The notes below the pieces were generated by a model. The model was given only the letters and a program-made list of their open reading frames with translations, was not told the origin of the DNA and searched no databases. Source: CBDCYH01 sp965224105 (GTDB taxonomy: Bacteria > Bacteroidota > Rhodothermia > Rhodothermales > JABDKH01). From it: a stretch of 64,000 nt of DNA. Below, piece after piece: positions 25,790-35,468 of this stretch. The stretch covers positions 1,798,001 to 1,862,000 of the forward strand of contig CBDCYH010000002.1 in the NCBI GenBank assembly GCA_965224105.1, in the 5' to 3' direction. How positions within the stretch are numbered: position 1 is the first letter of the stretch; each line of letters starts with the position of its first letter. The position numbers and the translations under genes are program-made.

Positions 25790-28621
25790 TTGCTGTTCGG
25801 CTGCGTCGAGCTGTTGCTTCATTATTCGGTACTCATCCGCTGTTCTGCGTAGGGCAGAATCACCAGCCACGCGGGCCAGGTCGCCGCTAAATCGGGCTGC
25901 CTCATCGTAAGCGTCGACCTCGACGTACATTCCCTGCGTAAATCGAATGAACTGCGTGATCTCCTGAACTTGCTGGGGACTGCGTGCAAATTCCAACTTG
26001 TGTAGCAGAAGCGGCTCAATCTTTTTCATGACCTCTATCGCTTTCGTTGGATTACCTGCCTCTACGTAGGAACGACTTGTGAGCAGAACAGATCGCTCGT
26101 CACCCGGAATCGTTTCGAACGGCATCGCCTCATACAGCTTATCAAGAAGTGCCAGCGCTCGGTCTTTGTCTCCAGCACGGGCAAGGGCGGATGCGGTGTG
26201 CGAATAAATATTCCGGTAGTTGTCGGTCATTCTTCGGATGTTGTGGTCGTAATACACATCCGGATCGTCCAGCCCGCGGAAACGGAAATTCTCCAGGCGT
26301 TCGGGCGTTACCGAAGGTTCTACTCGGCCAAGCTGCGTATCCTCATGACGAATCGGCACAATCCGGAAGGCCTGCCCCTCCAGCTGGAAATATTCCTGGA
26401 GATCCAATTCACCATCGGGACTCACAGTAACAGCAAAGTACACCGGCCTCTGCCATCCCTCCCGCGCTGCGGTGACCACAATGTCGAGCGCAACCTGATC
26501 AGCCCCATGTACAATGTTGATGTTCTCGTCATACGGATAGTCCCTGCCGTTGTAAGTCCACCGCATCGGACTCTCCACGATCGACGTGTCAATACCCGTC
26601 AGGATTTCAGACGCAAAGATTCGTTTATCAACAGGTAGCGTAATTTCCCTGGGCTCCCACCGGGCAACCGACAATCTCGACAATGCGTCGTCCTCCATAG
26701 AGATGGGAAGCGGTTCCGAGTCTCTCGAATATTGATACTTTAGTTGCTTTGCGTACCAGGGTGTGTTGAGAAGCGACAGGTTTGCCACCCGCACGTCCCG
26801 TCGAACACCTTCGACCTCCTGCATATACCAGAGTGGGAAAGTATCGTTGTCCCCGTTGGTAAACAGGATGGCGTCCTCGGCGACGCTGTTAAGCATGTTG
26901 TATGCGTAGTCAGGAGCAATGTACCGGCCCGATCTGTCGTGGTCGTCGTAGTTCTGCAGCGTCATCCAGCCGGGCACGGCAGCGAACAGCAATATGGCAA
27001 CTCCCACACCCATCTTCAGGTTTGGTTCGCTGTCTTCGCCTCGACTACCAAATGCCAACTCAAGCAGCCCCGCTGCGCCAATCCCAATCCACAAGGAGAA
27101 TGCAAAGAAACTCGCCACGTAGGAGTAGTCCCGCTCCCGCGGTTGAAACGGTGTCTGGTTCAGGTATACAATAATCCCTATACCAGTTATCAGAAACAGT
27201 ACGGCAACCGAGAGCGCACTTCTCCAGTCACGCCGAAAATGAAAGAGCATCCCAAGAAAACCAAGCAGGAAGGGTAAAGCGAAATACACATTCCTGCTTG
27301 CAAACTCGCTTGGAGTGCTAAAGAAGTATTCGTCTCCTTCGCCCGAGAATAGTCCCGTAATCACCGGCGCGTCCTGAACATCACTTGCACGCCCTATAAA
27401 ATTGAACCCAAAGTATCGCAGGTACATATGCCCTACCTGATACTTCCAGAAATACTGTGAATCGCTATCGAACGTACGGTATAGTGCTATGTGGGCGGGC
27501 TCCTGCGAATGGCGCCTGGGGAATAGCTTTTCCTCGTTCGTGTTGATGGTGCGCAGACGGTTGTCATACGTGAACCCTCGGAGTAATGGGGTCGAGCCGT
27601 ATTGTTCGCGCTTCAGGTACGAAACGATAGCTTCGGCAGTCTCCGGATCGTTCTCGTCGATTGGCGGATTGGCGGCCGACCGAATGAAGATCAAAGCGTA
27701 GCTCGAATAGCCGATAAGCACCATTGCCAGGCACAAGAAGAGCAGATTCGCGGCTGGCATCTGGTTCTTGTGCGTCAAGTAGGTCGCGACCGCGACGCCA
27801 ATTATCACCGCAGCGAAAACAACGAATGGGTTGCCCGCTGACCCAGCGATATCAGGAAGCTTCTGGATGATGATTGGATAAACCAGCAGGAAAAACGCCG
27901 ACGCAACCACTCCAGCCAAAAGTATTCCGCCGATACGTTTACCTATTGTCCAATCGTCTTTCTCAAACTCCGTGAAGAAGACAATCAGCGCGATGAAAAA
28001 GATGGCAAGCAGATTGAGCAAGTGGATGCCGATCGCCAGTCCGAACATGTAAGCGATGAGTAGCAGATATCGGTTGGACGCCAGGCCAAACAGATGCCCA
28101 CTTCCGCCACCGGCCGCTTCTTCGATCTGCGTATCTTCACGCCATTTCAGGACCAGCCAGACAACGATGGCTGTGAACAACATCGACAACGCATAGACTT
28201 CAGCCTCGACGGCGTTAAACCAGAAAGAATCCGTAACAGCGAACGTGCACGCACCGATAACGCCAGCAGAGAGTGCAACTACCCGCCCTTCCTCGCCTGG
28301 GCCTGTGTCAGATCGCCACTCTTTGACAAGCCTAACGATGATCAGATGGGTGAGGAGAATAGTGAGTGCGCTTGCAAGGACAGAGACCAGATTTACCGCC
28401 AACGCGATGTAAGGTGTGGGAACGAACATGGAGAAGGCCCGGCCAATCAGCATGTAGACTGGTGCTCCCGGAGGGTGCGAAACCTGGAGCTGATTCGCGA
28501 TGGCGATAAACTCGCCCGCATCCCAGAAAGAGGCCGTGGGTGCTACTGTGAGCAAGTAGAGGATCAGGGAAAAAGCAAAAACGGCGGCGGCAACGCGGAA
28601 TTCTGTGTCTCTCCAGTTCAT
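25772..28621 (-). CDS. DUF2723 membrane glycosyltransferase-like protein with TPR tail
   Basis: 949 residues. The N-terminal DUF2723 region (about 8-200) has FWDAGEFIAIANQLQVSHPPGAPVY in pieces, with the Asp-Ala-Gly-Glu and HPPG motifs of this GT-C-like family related to protein O-mannosyltransferases and TMEM260. About 12 membrane helices follow to 560, then a soluble domain with ITNGDNDTFPLWYMQEVEG-type residues, and C-terminal TPR-like helices (about 790-945). In Bacteroidota such proteins are implicated in glycosylating exported proteins; substrate here unknown. Downstream of rsmI by 59 bases. Confidence 0.92.
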   Translation of the reverse strand: MNWRDTEFRVAAAVFAFSLILYLLTVAPTASFWDAGEFIAIANQLQVSHPPGAPVYMLIGRAFSMFVPTPYIALAVNLVSVLASALTILLTHLIIVRLVKEWRSDTGPGEEGRVVALSAGVIGACTFAVTDSFWFNAVEAEVYALSMLFTAIVVWLVLKWREDTQIEEAAGGGSGHLFGLASNRYLLLIAYMFGLAIGIHLLNLLAIFFIALIVFFTEFEKDDWTIGKRIGGILLAGVVASAFFLLVYPIIIQKLPDIAGSAGNPFVVFAAVIIGVAVATYLTHKNQMPAANLLFLCLAMVLIGYSSYALIFIRSAANPPIDENDPETAEAIVSYLKREQYGSTPLLRGFTYDNRLRTINTNEEKLFPRRHSQEPAHIALYRTFDSDSQYFWKYQVGHMYLRYFGFNFIGRASDVQDAPVITGLFSGEGDEYFFSTPSEFASRNVYFALPFLLGFLGMLFHFRRDWRSALSVAVLFLITGIGIIVYLNQTPFQPRERDYSYVASFFAFSLWIGIGAAGLLELAFGSRGEDSEPNLKMGVGVAILLFAAVPGWMTLQNYDDHDRSGRYIAPDYAYNMLNSVAEDAILFTNGDNDTFPLWYMQEVEGVRRDVRVANLSLLNTPWYAKQLKYQYSRDSEPLPISMEDDALSRLSVARWEPREITLPVDKRIFASEILTGIDTSIVESPMRWTYNGRDYPYDENINIVHGADQVALDIVVTAAREGWQRPVYFAVTVSPDGELDLQEYFQLEGQAFRIVPIRHEDTQLGRVEPSVTPERLENFRFRGLDDPDVYYDHNIRRMTDNYRNIYSHTASALARAGDKDRALALLDKLYEAMPFETIPGDERSVLLTSRSYVEAGNPTKAIEVMKKIEPLLLHKLEFARSPQQVQEITQFIRFTQGMYVEVDAYDEAARFSGDLARVAGDSALRRTADEYRIMKQQLDAAEQQSANEN

Positions 28622-28680
28622 GTAGGCGAAAATTGGGTCTTGATGATGTCCAGGAAGGTACGTCGAAGGAAGGCTGTACG

Positions 28681-29382
28681 CTATCGGTCGGACTCGGTTC
28701 GGGTTTTTGCAGGATGTGGATCGGCTCCCACGATGATAACTATTTCTCCCTTTACTGATTCCCGTGTATCCAGCACATCCGCCACGGAATCCAGGGATCC
28801 GCGGATGTACTCCTCAAATTTCTTGCTCACCTCTCTAGCAATCACGCATGGCCGATCGGCACCGAGGGCCTCGACAAGCTGCGCGAGGGTTTTCTTAATA
28901 CGGTGGGGTGACTCAAACAGAACAATTGTCCGATCCATCTGCTTGAGTGTCTCAAGCCGTTTGCGGCGACCCTTTTTGGCCGGGAGGAATCCCTCGAAAA
29001 CGAATCGATCGCAAGGAAGACCGGATGCGGTGAGAGCGGGAATGATAGCGGTGGGGCCAGGCAGCGCCGAAACTGCAATACCTTCCTCCACACACCGGCG
29101 GACCAACAGAAACCCTGGATCCGATATCCCCGGTGAGCCAGCGTCTGAGACTAACGCAACCGTCGTCCCCTGGTGCATCCGCAGAACAAGATGGTCAACC
29201 TTGCCACGCTCGTTGTGTGCGTGGAAGCTCACCATCCTCGCGTCAATCTCTAAATGTTTAAGCAGCTTTCCCGTAACCCGCGTATCCTCACATGCGACGA
29301 TGTCGGCTTCCGATAGTACCCGGACTGCTCGAAGCGTGATGTCCTCCAGATTACCGATGGGAGTTGGGACCAGAAACAGCAT
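28681..29382 (-). CDS. rsmI: 16S rRNA (cytidine(1402)-2'-O)-methyltransferase
   Basis: 233 residues, tetrapyrrole-methylase fold. Motifs: VPTPIGNLEDITLRAVRVL, ADIVACEDTRVTGKLL, LVSDAGSPGISDPGF, LPGPTAIIPALTASGLP, FEGFLPAKKGRRKR. Methylates the ribose of C1402 in the decoding centre. The start directly follows the stop codon of the LptF/G-type permease (1-base spacing), so the two are cotranscribed. Confidence 0.97.
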   Translation of the reverse strand: MLFLVPTPIGNLEDITLRAVRVLSEADIVACEDTRVTGKLLKHLEIDARMVSFHAHNERGKVDHLVLRMHQGTTVALVSDAGSPGISDPGFLLVRRCVEEGIAVSALPGPTAIIPALTASGLPCDRFVFEGFLPAKKGRRKRLETLKQMDRTIVLFESPHRIKKTLAQLVEALGADRPCVIAREVSKKFEEYIRGSLDSVADVLDTRESVKGEIVIIVGADPHPAKTRTESDR

Positions 29383-30723
29383 CTACCTACCAGATCTTTC
29401 GAAGCGTCGGATCGATCCCCAGTCACCCCAGACGCGCATCAGTAGGTAAACACAAACTATTCCGCATACGATGTTGGCAATCCACATACCCATCCATGGT
29501 TCAAGCAAGCCTCTGTCGGCTAACTTCTCGCCTTGCACCAAGGTTATCCAGAAAAACATGAAGATCCCCGTGGCGATCATTGCCGATTTTGCCAACCCGC
29601 CTCGCCTGATGGACAGTCCGATTAGTGAGCCCATCAGCATAAAGACCAGCGATGCCGCAGCGATGGAGTTTTTCTTGTGAATCTCCACGGCATACTGGTT
29701 TGCGCGACGTGTCTTCCACGAAATACTTCGCCTGGCGTTGTCGAGGTCTGCGCGGATGGTCCGGGCTTTTTGCGTCGCAGCTTTTCGGATTTGCTCGTCC
29801 GTGTTCGCAATTGCAATCTCTGTTGGGATGGGTGATTCTGATGTGACGTCTCCAACCACGTTGCCAATCATATCAACCAGAGCAACCGTTTCTTCTGTAG
29901 CCGTGGCACGGAGAGAGTCTACAATGGTTCTCATTTCTCTGCTGCGCATCGTCCGGTCACTTCTTCGGCCACTCGTAGGATCTGAACGTTCAAATATAAA
30001 ATCCTCCAGTTGCAGCGACAGACGATAAGTTGAAAACTCCAGGATCTCGTAGCGATCGTTGTCCTCCTGCCGATAGCGGTGGACCTCTCCATCTTCCAAT
30101 ATCAGATCGAGTCGATTAAACCCGATGGGCACGATAACGCCCTCCGTTGCCTTTATCGCTGTCCGTCGGCGACTACCCTCGGAGTAATCATAAACCAGTA
30201 CATCCCTCATCGTGTTACCACCCTCAACGATGTCTTTCACCAGGATGCTGTAATTGCTAACGCCGTTGTAAAACACGCCAGGTTGAACCTCAAAGCCCGG
30301 CTTTTTTTGCCGGATGTCAGTCCACAGATTCCGCGCTCTGAAGTTTGCTTCTGGTAAAACCTCGTTGTTGAAATACACCATGGCCAGACTGATTCCTGCT
30401 CCTACCAGAATCACCGGCCAGGCTAATTGGATGTAGGATACGCCGGCATTTTTGATAACCGCATAGGCGTGCGATTCGCTTAGTTTGCTGAAAACCATGA
30501 GAACGGAAATCAGCACAGACATAGGGACAGCAAGGACGACCATGTATGCCAGGCTGTAGACAATAAGCTCGGCCACGGCGGAGAAGGGCAACCCTTTGCC
30601 GACGAGCGTTGGCAGATACTTTATTAGGAACTGCATCAGCAAGAGGAACATAAACATTGCCAACCAACTCAAAATTCGTGCTGGCATCATTTTCAGAATC
30701 ATCTTGTGGAAGTGTGAGATCAC
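29383..30723 (-). CDS. LptF/LptG-family LPS export permease
   Basis: 446 residues of the YjgP/YjgQ type: three N-terminal membrane helices, a large periplasmic beta-jellyroll domain (about 130-330), three C-terminal helices. Landmarks: FLIKYLPTLVGKGLP, VLPEANFRARNLWTDIRQKKPG, ISWKTRRANQYAVEIHKKNSIAAASLVFMLMG in part. In the LptB2FG machine such subunits pull LPS from the inner membrane. F versus G cannot be decided. An alternative start is ATG 30702 (MILKMMPARI). Confidence 0.9.
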   Translation of the reverse strand: MISHFHKMILKMMPARILSWLAMFMFLLLMQFLIKYLPTLVGKGLPFSAVAELIVYSLAYMVVLAVPMSVLISVLMVFSKLSESHAYAVIKNAGVSYIQLAWPVILVGAGISLAMVYFNNEVLPEANFRARNLWTDIRQKKPGFEVQPGVFYNGVSNYSILVKDIVEGGNTMRDVLVYDYSEGSRRRTAIKATEGVIVPIGFNRLDLILEDGEVHRYRQEDNDRYEILEFSTYRLSLQLEDFIFERSDPTSGRRSDRTMRSREMRTIVDSLRATATEETVALVDMIGNVVGDVTSESPIPTEIAIANTDEQIRKAATQKARTIRADLDNARRSISWKTRRANQYAVEIHKKNSIAAASLVFMLMGSLIGLSIRRGGLAKSAMIATGIFMFFWITLVQGEKLADRGLLEPWMGMWIANIVCGIVCVYLLMRVWGDWGSIRRFERSGR

Positions 30724-30815
30724 AGGAATGATTCGCTTAGTTTGGCCGATAAGTAGTTCGTAAAGTGTATCAACAGATTCGCTGGGGCAGCGAGGTCTAA
30801 ATATGTCTAGGGTCC

Positions 30816-31475
30816 ATGGAGGTTAGGGTGAGCGCAAGTCACATACAAACCTTTGCCTTCAATCCGTTTGGGACGAATATGTTTGTCCTTTCGAGTGAGG
30901 GCGAAGCGGTTATCGTCGACGCGAGTACGTATCACGAGGAGGAGTACGAGCAGGTCGCGGCTTACCTCCAGTCTGAGCGACTGCAGGTGAAGAGGCTACT
31001 GCTCACGCATGGACACATCGACCATATATTTGGCTGCTCGCGGCTATCACAGGAGTTCGGCCTGCCGTGGGAGCTACAAAGCGAGGACTTCCCGTTGATT
31101 CGGCAGGGATCGGTGCAGGCGCAAATGTTTGGCGTTGAACTGGATCAAAATTTTGAGATTCAGAATCTCGGTCTTGATGAGGCTATAACTTTCGGGAGTG
31201 CTTCGCTTTCGTTGGTTCACACACCAGGACACTCACCCGGGTCAGTCACCTTCATTGAGGACGCGGCCGAGCGTCTGGTCGTGGGCGACGTAATCTTCCG
31301 CGGTTCTATTGGCAGAACCGATCTCTGGCAAGGGTCTTTTCCGGTGCTAATGCAAAGTATCCGCGAGCGCGTTCTGGTCTACCCGGATTCCTGGGAAATT
31401 TTTCCGGGACACGGTCCAGGCACGACAGTAGGCTCTGAAAAAACGAACAACCCGTTCGTAACCGGGTCGGACTAA
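30816..31475 (+). CDS. MBL-fold metallo-hydrolase (glyoxalase II-like)
   Basis: 219 residues. The metal-binding THGHIDHIFG motif (HxHxDH, about 66-71), a later His in LVHTPGHSPGSV (about 134), Asp in VVGDVIFRGSIGRTDL and a final His in IFPGHGPGTT match the small YcbL/glyoxalase II-like branch that hydrolyses thioesters. ATG 30816 is used here, but a GTG at 30828 has a good Shine-Dalgarno-like GGAGG five bases before it and may be the real start. It converges on bshA with a 4-base overlap; a bacillithiol-thioester role is possible but only inferred from the neighbour. Confidence 0.9.
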   Translation: MEVRVSASHIQTFAFNPFGTNMFVLSSEGEAVIVDASTYHEEEYEQVAAYLQSERLQVKRLLLTHGHIDHIFGCSRLSQEFGLPWELQSEDFPLIRQGSVQAQMFGVELDQNFEIQNLGLDEAITFGSASLSLVHTPGHSPGSVTFIEDAAERLVVGDVIFRGSIGRTDLWQGSFPVLMQSIRERVLVYPDSWEIFPGHGPGTTVGSEKTNNPFVTGSD

Positions 31476-32617
31476 ACGCTAACACGTTCTTTTTCGATTA
31501 TCTCCCTGTAGAACTCTTCGTATTGGGGAGTAACCTTGTGCATGTCGAACTCATCGACGGCACGCGACCGCGAAGCATGGGACATCTTTTCGTGCAGGTC
31601 ATCGTTTTCGAGCAAGAGTTTGATTCGGTCGATGAACGCATCGTTGTTATCCAGCGGACAGAGGAAGCCCGTTTCGCCATCAATAACAAGTTCCGGTAGG
31701 CCACCGATCTGGCTCGCGACAACCGGGACATTGCATGCCATGGCTTCGAGCGCTGCCAACCCAAACGTTTCCGTTTCGCTTGGCATGACGAAGATATCTG
31801 CGATTGAGAGAATTTCCTCCACCGGCTCCTGTTTTCCAAGGAAACGAATATCTTCGTAAACACCATGCTCCCGCGCAACGCGTTCACTTACGCTCCTGTC
31901 TGGCCCATCTCCGACCAGTAGCAGTTTTACCGCGTGGCCTTCGTGGCGGAGCGCAGAAAATATTTCTACAACCCGTGGCGAGTTTTTAACAGGACGGAAG
32001 TTCGAGACATGTACCAGCACCTTCTCACCCTCAGGACACAGAGCGCGCTTGAAGTGCTCTTTATGCTGGCGGTAAAACCTGGTCGTATCGATAAAGTTGG
32101 GGATGACTTCGATTTCTCCGTCAATCTCGAATCGGTCAAAGGTTTCCTGGCGCAGGTAGTCCGAGACTGCGGTCACCCCGTCTGATTGATTGATGGAATA
32201 ATTCACCACAGGCTGATACGAAGGGTCACGACCGACGATGGTTATGTCGGTGCCATGAAGAGTTGTGACCACCGGTAGCTGAATCCCTTGTTCAAGCAAA
32301 ATCTGCCGCGCGGTAACAGCGCTCATTGCATGCGGGATCGCGTAGTGAACGTGGAGCACATCCAGTTTTTCCAGCTTCGCAACGTCCACCATCTTGCTCG
32401 CCAGGTTCAGCGAGTAGTTGGGGTATTCAAAGAGGGGGTACGTGTTGACGTCCACTTCGTGGAAGTAGACGTTTTCCGTTGCAATACCCAACCTGAATGG
32501 CAACGAATATGCGATGAAGTGAATCTCGTGTCCCCGGGCGGCTAAAGCCTTGCCCAGCTCAGTTGCCACCACACCACTACCGCCGTATACCGGATAACAC
32601 GTTATACCAATTTTCAT
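31472..32617 (-). CDS. bshA: N-acetyl-alpha-D-glucosaminyl L-malate synthase
   Basis: First enzyme of bacillithiol synthesis, joining UDP-GlcNAc and malate. 381 residues, GT4/GT-B fold. Opens MKIGITCYPVYGGSGVVATELG, a BshA signature, with HYAIPHAMSA, VTTLHGTDIT, and in the C-terminal domain LLVGDGP and the ESETFGLAALEAMACNVPVV-type E-x7-E motif (SETETFGLAALEA). bshB and bshC are not in the window. Indicates that the organism makes bacillithiol. Confidence 0.95.
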   Translation of the reverse strand: MKIGITCYPVYGGSGVVATELGKALAARGHEIHFIAYSLPFRLGIATENVYFHEVDVNTYPLFEYPNYSLNLASKMVDVAKLEKLDVLHVHYAIPHAMSAVTARQILLEQGIQLPVVTTLHGTDITIVGRDPSYQPVVNYSINQSDGVTAVSDYLRQETFDRFEIDGEIEVIPNFIDTTRFYRQHKEHFKRALCPEGEKVLVHVSNFRPVKNSPRVVEIFSALRHEGHAVKLLLVGDGPDRSVSERVAREHGVYEDIRFLGKQEPVEEILSIADIFVMPSETETFGLAALEAMACNVPVVASQIGGLPELVIDGETGFLCPLDNNDAFIDRIKLLLENDDLHEKMSHASRSRAVDEFDMHKVTPQYEEFYREIIEKERVSV

Positions 32618-32800
32618 TTACAAACCTGGCGAATTAGACTTCTTCAGACTCCTTATTCGCGCTCTTGTTACACATTGCCAAAAAATCACCCCATGGCTCG
32701 ATCGGGGTCAGATCCGGCGGGGAGAAAAATTCCGCATCTGAATCAAAACCGCAGTGACCAAGTAGGTGCATCAAGCGCAACAAACAAAAGAGATGTAGCC

Positions 32801-33451
32801 ATGCTCTCCACCTGTATCGCTTCATTCAAGCGCAATATGGCCGTTGCTAGCGCCTTGCTGCTCATCACCGCGGGAGCACCCGCAGTCGCCCATGCCCAGC
32901 TCACTATTGCTGGCGGACTGAACTTCCAGAATCTGGAAGACATCGACACGGGTAGCACGCAGGCCACGATTGAAAACTCGACGGGCTATCACGTCGGGCT
33001 GTACTACAACCTGGGTGCGGGTTCGTTTTCGATTCGCCCGGGTGTTTTCATTCGGAACATCCAATCGATCAAAGCCACTGCGCTGAGCCTGCGAGACGAC
33101 TTCAGCCTGAACATGGTAGACGTTCCTGTCGACGTGCGCTTCCGCGTTGGATCGGGATCTCCAATCGCACCCAGCCTAAGCGTGGGGCCGGTTGTCCATT
33201 TCGCAAATTCATCAGATGAGGGGTTCGATTCCGCACTTGACAATCTAAGCCTGTCGGCGTCGGCCGGGGCTGGTCTGGAATTTCGAATGCCCGTCCTTGG
33301 ACTAAAACTGTTTCCCGAAATCCGCTACTCGTTTGGGCTTACCGGATTCACAAAAGATGGTGAACCCATAACGATTGCAGGACAGGATTTTACAGTAGCG
33401 AACCCGTCCAACCTCAACACGATCATGCTGAGGCTCGGGATAGGGAACTAG
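32801..33451 (+). CDS. Outer-membrane beta-barrel protein (porin-like)
   Basis: 216 residues from ATG 32801, which gives a signal peptide ending VAHAQ; the TTG at 32675 would add 42 unlikely residues. The mature part has eight or so amphipathic strands (FSIRPGVFIRNI, NMVDVPVDVRFRVG, GAGLEFRMPVLGLKLFPEIRYSFGL) and ends MLRLGIGN, as in small OmpW/OmpA-like barrels of Bacteroidota (PorT-like / outer-membrane beta-barrel family). Function unknown. Convergent with the next gene with a 4-base overlap. Confidence 0.78.
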   Translation: MLSTCIASFKRNMAVASALLLITAGAPAVAHAQLTIAGGLNFQNLEDIDTGSTQATIENSTGYHVGLYYNLGAGSFSIRPGVFIRNIQSIKATALSLRDDFSLNMVDVPVDVRFRVGSGSPIAPSLSVGPVVHFANSSDEGFDSALDNLSLSASAGAGLEFRMPVLGLKLFPEIRYSFGLTGFTKDGEPITIAGQDFTVANPSNLNTIMLRLGIGN

Positions 33452-34125
33452 GAGATTCCCTCGAAGAACCTGAAGCGGAGCGTGTCTATCTCAAACTGAG
33501 GCCGCACCTGCACCGGTTCTGATCCGAGCGACCAGACAGGATGACGACGGTCTTTCATAGACTGCTCCGAATAGAAGTGCCGCGTCCAAATGCTAAACGG
33601 TCGAAGAGAAGCCGGTGCATTCTTTATCGTGTGCGCAATCTTTAGCGCTTCCTGCCAGTTCGGATGCTGTGCGTGCGGAGGAAGAGTCGAGTAGAACATC
33701 TTCACTCGGCTTGTATCATTGAACGCCGAAAACTGAACTGGGTCAAGAATCACATCCCGGTACGTGCGCTTGGCTCGGTACTTCGTTTCCACTCGGTTCC
33801 GTACAACCCAGGCAACCAACTCCATCTCGCGTACATCTTTCGTCTCGGAATAAATGCAACGAGCCAGCCACAATGTTTCGCCATCAATCTGATCGGGTCT
33901 TAGTGCTGGCAGTGCATCCCAATCAATCATGGATTCGAAATCCAGGATAAGTGGCACCTTGTTGAAGGTGTGGCTTGCGATCGGATCGATGTCGTAGGCG
34001 CCATGCGTGTGCATTGGTGTAAGGTCAATCTCCTTTGGAGTAGACCCGGAGTACACCACGAGGTAGGCCAGTAGTAATACTGGAATACCAAGATGAAACG
34101 ACATTCTTTGGGTCTTCTTTGACAC
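33448..34125 (-). CDS. SleB-like cell wall hydrolase
   Basis: 225 residues. One N-terminal hydrophobic segment (about 10-28) exports or anchors it. The middle (about 88-150) has LWLARCIYSETKDVREMELVAWVVRNRV and RTYRDVILDPVQFSAFN, the pattern of the SleB/CwlJ hydrolase_2 family; the Glu in IYSET fits the catalytic acid. Cleaves or remodels peptidoglycan; outside spore formers its role is general. The C-terminus is less conserved. Confidence 0.82.
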   Translation of the reverse strand: MSKKTQRMSFHLGIPVLLLAYLVVYSGSTPKEIDLTPMHTHGAYDIDPIASHTFNKVPLILDFESMIDWDALPALRPDQIDGETLWLARCIYSETKDVREMELVAWVVRNRVETKYRAKRTYRDVILDPVQFSAFNDTSRVKMFYSTLPPHAQHPNWQEALKIAHTIKNAPASLRPFSIWTRHFYSEQSMKDRRHPVWSLGSEPVQVRPQFEIDTLRFRFFEGIS

Positions 34126-34310
34126 GATTGCTCTAAACTATTCCTGGTCGGAAAGTGAGGTGATTATGCAGGAACGACTTTTTCTGCATGAGACCAATTG
34201 GCCGCGAAACGACACCTCTACATTATTGTTTCGCAAGGCAATCAATAACAACGCCAAGTTCGTACTTTCTTTCGTCAAACTTCAAATTTGTAGCAATTTA
34301 TCACTGATTA

Positions 34311-35462
34311 ATGCGGATTCTTGCAGATGAGAACATTCCTGGCCTCCAGCAGATTTTCGGAAATCTTGGCCATATCAAGACCAAGCGGGGGGCGGATATC
34401 TCATCTGAGGACTTGAATGGAATTGACGTGCTACTTGTCAGAAGCGCGACGCGCGTCGACGAAACACTCATCAGGCATCATAGGCCGCGATTTATCGGGA
34501 CCGCGACGGCGGGCACAGACCACGTAGATGTCGATGCGCTGAATCAATTGGGGATTCACTTTGGAAATGCTCCAGGCTCAAATGCGGTCTCTGTTGTAGA
34601 ATACGTCCTCGCCGCACTCTCTTTTCTTGCTGATTCAACCGGATCCGACATACGCGGTAAAACTGTTGGCGTGGTCGGGGCCGGTCAAGTTGGTGGAAGA
34701 TTGATTGCTCGCCTGCACGCCCTCGACTGCGAAGTTCTCGTTAGCGATCCACCATTGCAAACCGCTGCTGCACGTAAAGCCACTCATGCGCACACGTTCG
34801 TTCCGTATACAACGTTGATTGCAGAATCGGATATTGTCTCTTTCCACGTTCCGCTAACACACAACGGACCTCATCCCACGTACCACCTGCTAAACGAACG
34901 AAACATCAATGCCGTAAAGAGGGATGCATGGATCGTCAACGCGGCACGCGGCGAAGTCGTAAGCACATCAGCAGCAAAACAACTCGCGCACGCCGGGAAT
35001 CGGATGGTGCTGGACGTATGGGAATCAGAACCAACACCCGACGCTGATCTCGTTGCCGCAGTGGACATCGCAACGCCGCACATTGCAGGGTACTCTATTG
35101 ACGGCAAACTCCTCGGCACACAGATGATCTTCGAATCCTGCATGTCTGCGATAAACGGAAGCCCAGAGCAAGGGCCCGTGTTACCACGTCTCGAAAACAG
35201 AGCGCTCAAGCTCGTTGGCAGTGAAGATGTGATGTCGTGGGAAGTCCTTCGCCAGTTGTATCCGATTGATGAGGACCACCACAGCTACAAAACCGCCTTT
35301 CTCGCAGCTGGCAAACTGGAAAGAGGTAGCGTATTCGCAGATCTACGAAAAAACTATCCAACACGTCGGGCCTTTTCTTCCTGGGACGTCCAGACGAGAG
35401 TGCCCGTTTCTGATGCTCAGCGAAAGGCGTTCAAGGAAGTTCTTGACCTAACCCTTGATTAG
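34311..35462 (+). CDS. pdxB: 4-phosphoerythronate dehydrogenase
   Basis: 383 residues. A D-2-hydroxyacid dehydrogenase of the PdxB type: MRILADENIPGLQQIF, VRSATRVDETLI, FIGTATAGTDHVD, the NAD-binding GVVGAGQVGGRL, and a C-terminal dimerisation domain (from about 290) specific to PdxB. Oxidises 4-phospho-D-erythronate in DXP-dependent vitamin B6 synthesis. pdxJ, the last enzyme of the same pathway, lies 0.9 kb away on the other strand. The 186 bases before it hold a 6-bp inverted repeat ATGCAG-N12-CTGCAT (34166-34189), nothing else clear. Confidence 0.95.
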   Translation: MRILADENIPGLQQIFGNLGHIKTKRGADISSEDLNGIDVLLVRSATRVDETLIRHHRPRFIGTATAGTDHVDVDALNQLGIHFGNAPGSNAVSVVEYVLAALSFLADSTGSDIRGKTVGVVGAGQVGGRLIARLHALDCEVLVSDPPLQTAAARKATHAHTFVPYTTLIAESDIVSFHVPLTHNGPHPTYHLLNERNINAVKRDAWIVNAARGEVVSTSAAKQLAHAGNRMVLDVWESEPTPDADLVAAVDIATPHIAGYSIDGKLLGTQMIFESCMSAINGSPEQGPVLPRLENRALKLVGSEDVMSWEVLRQLYPIDEDHHSYKTAFLAAGKLERGSVFADLRKNYPTRRAFSSWDVQTRVPVSDAQRKAFKEVLDLTLD

Positions 35463-35468
35463 CGATCG

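Noticed and set aside
28094..29449. A 451-codon plus-strand frame across the DUF2723 gene, rsmI and the LptF/G end
   Set aside because: It spans three genes on the opposite strand, with Arg/Ser/Cys-rich composition typical of shadow frames.
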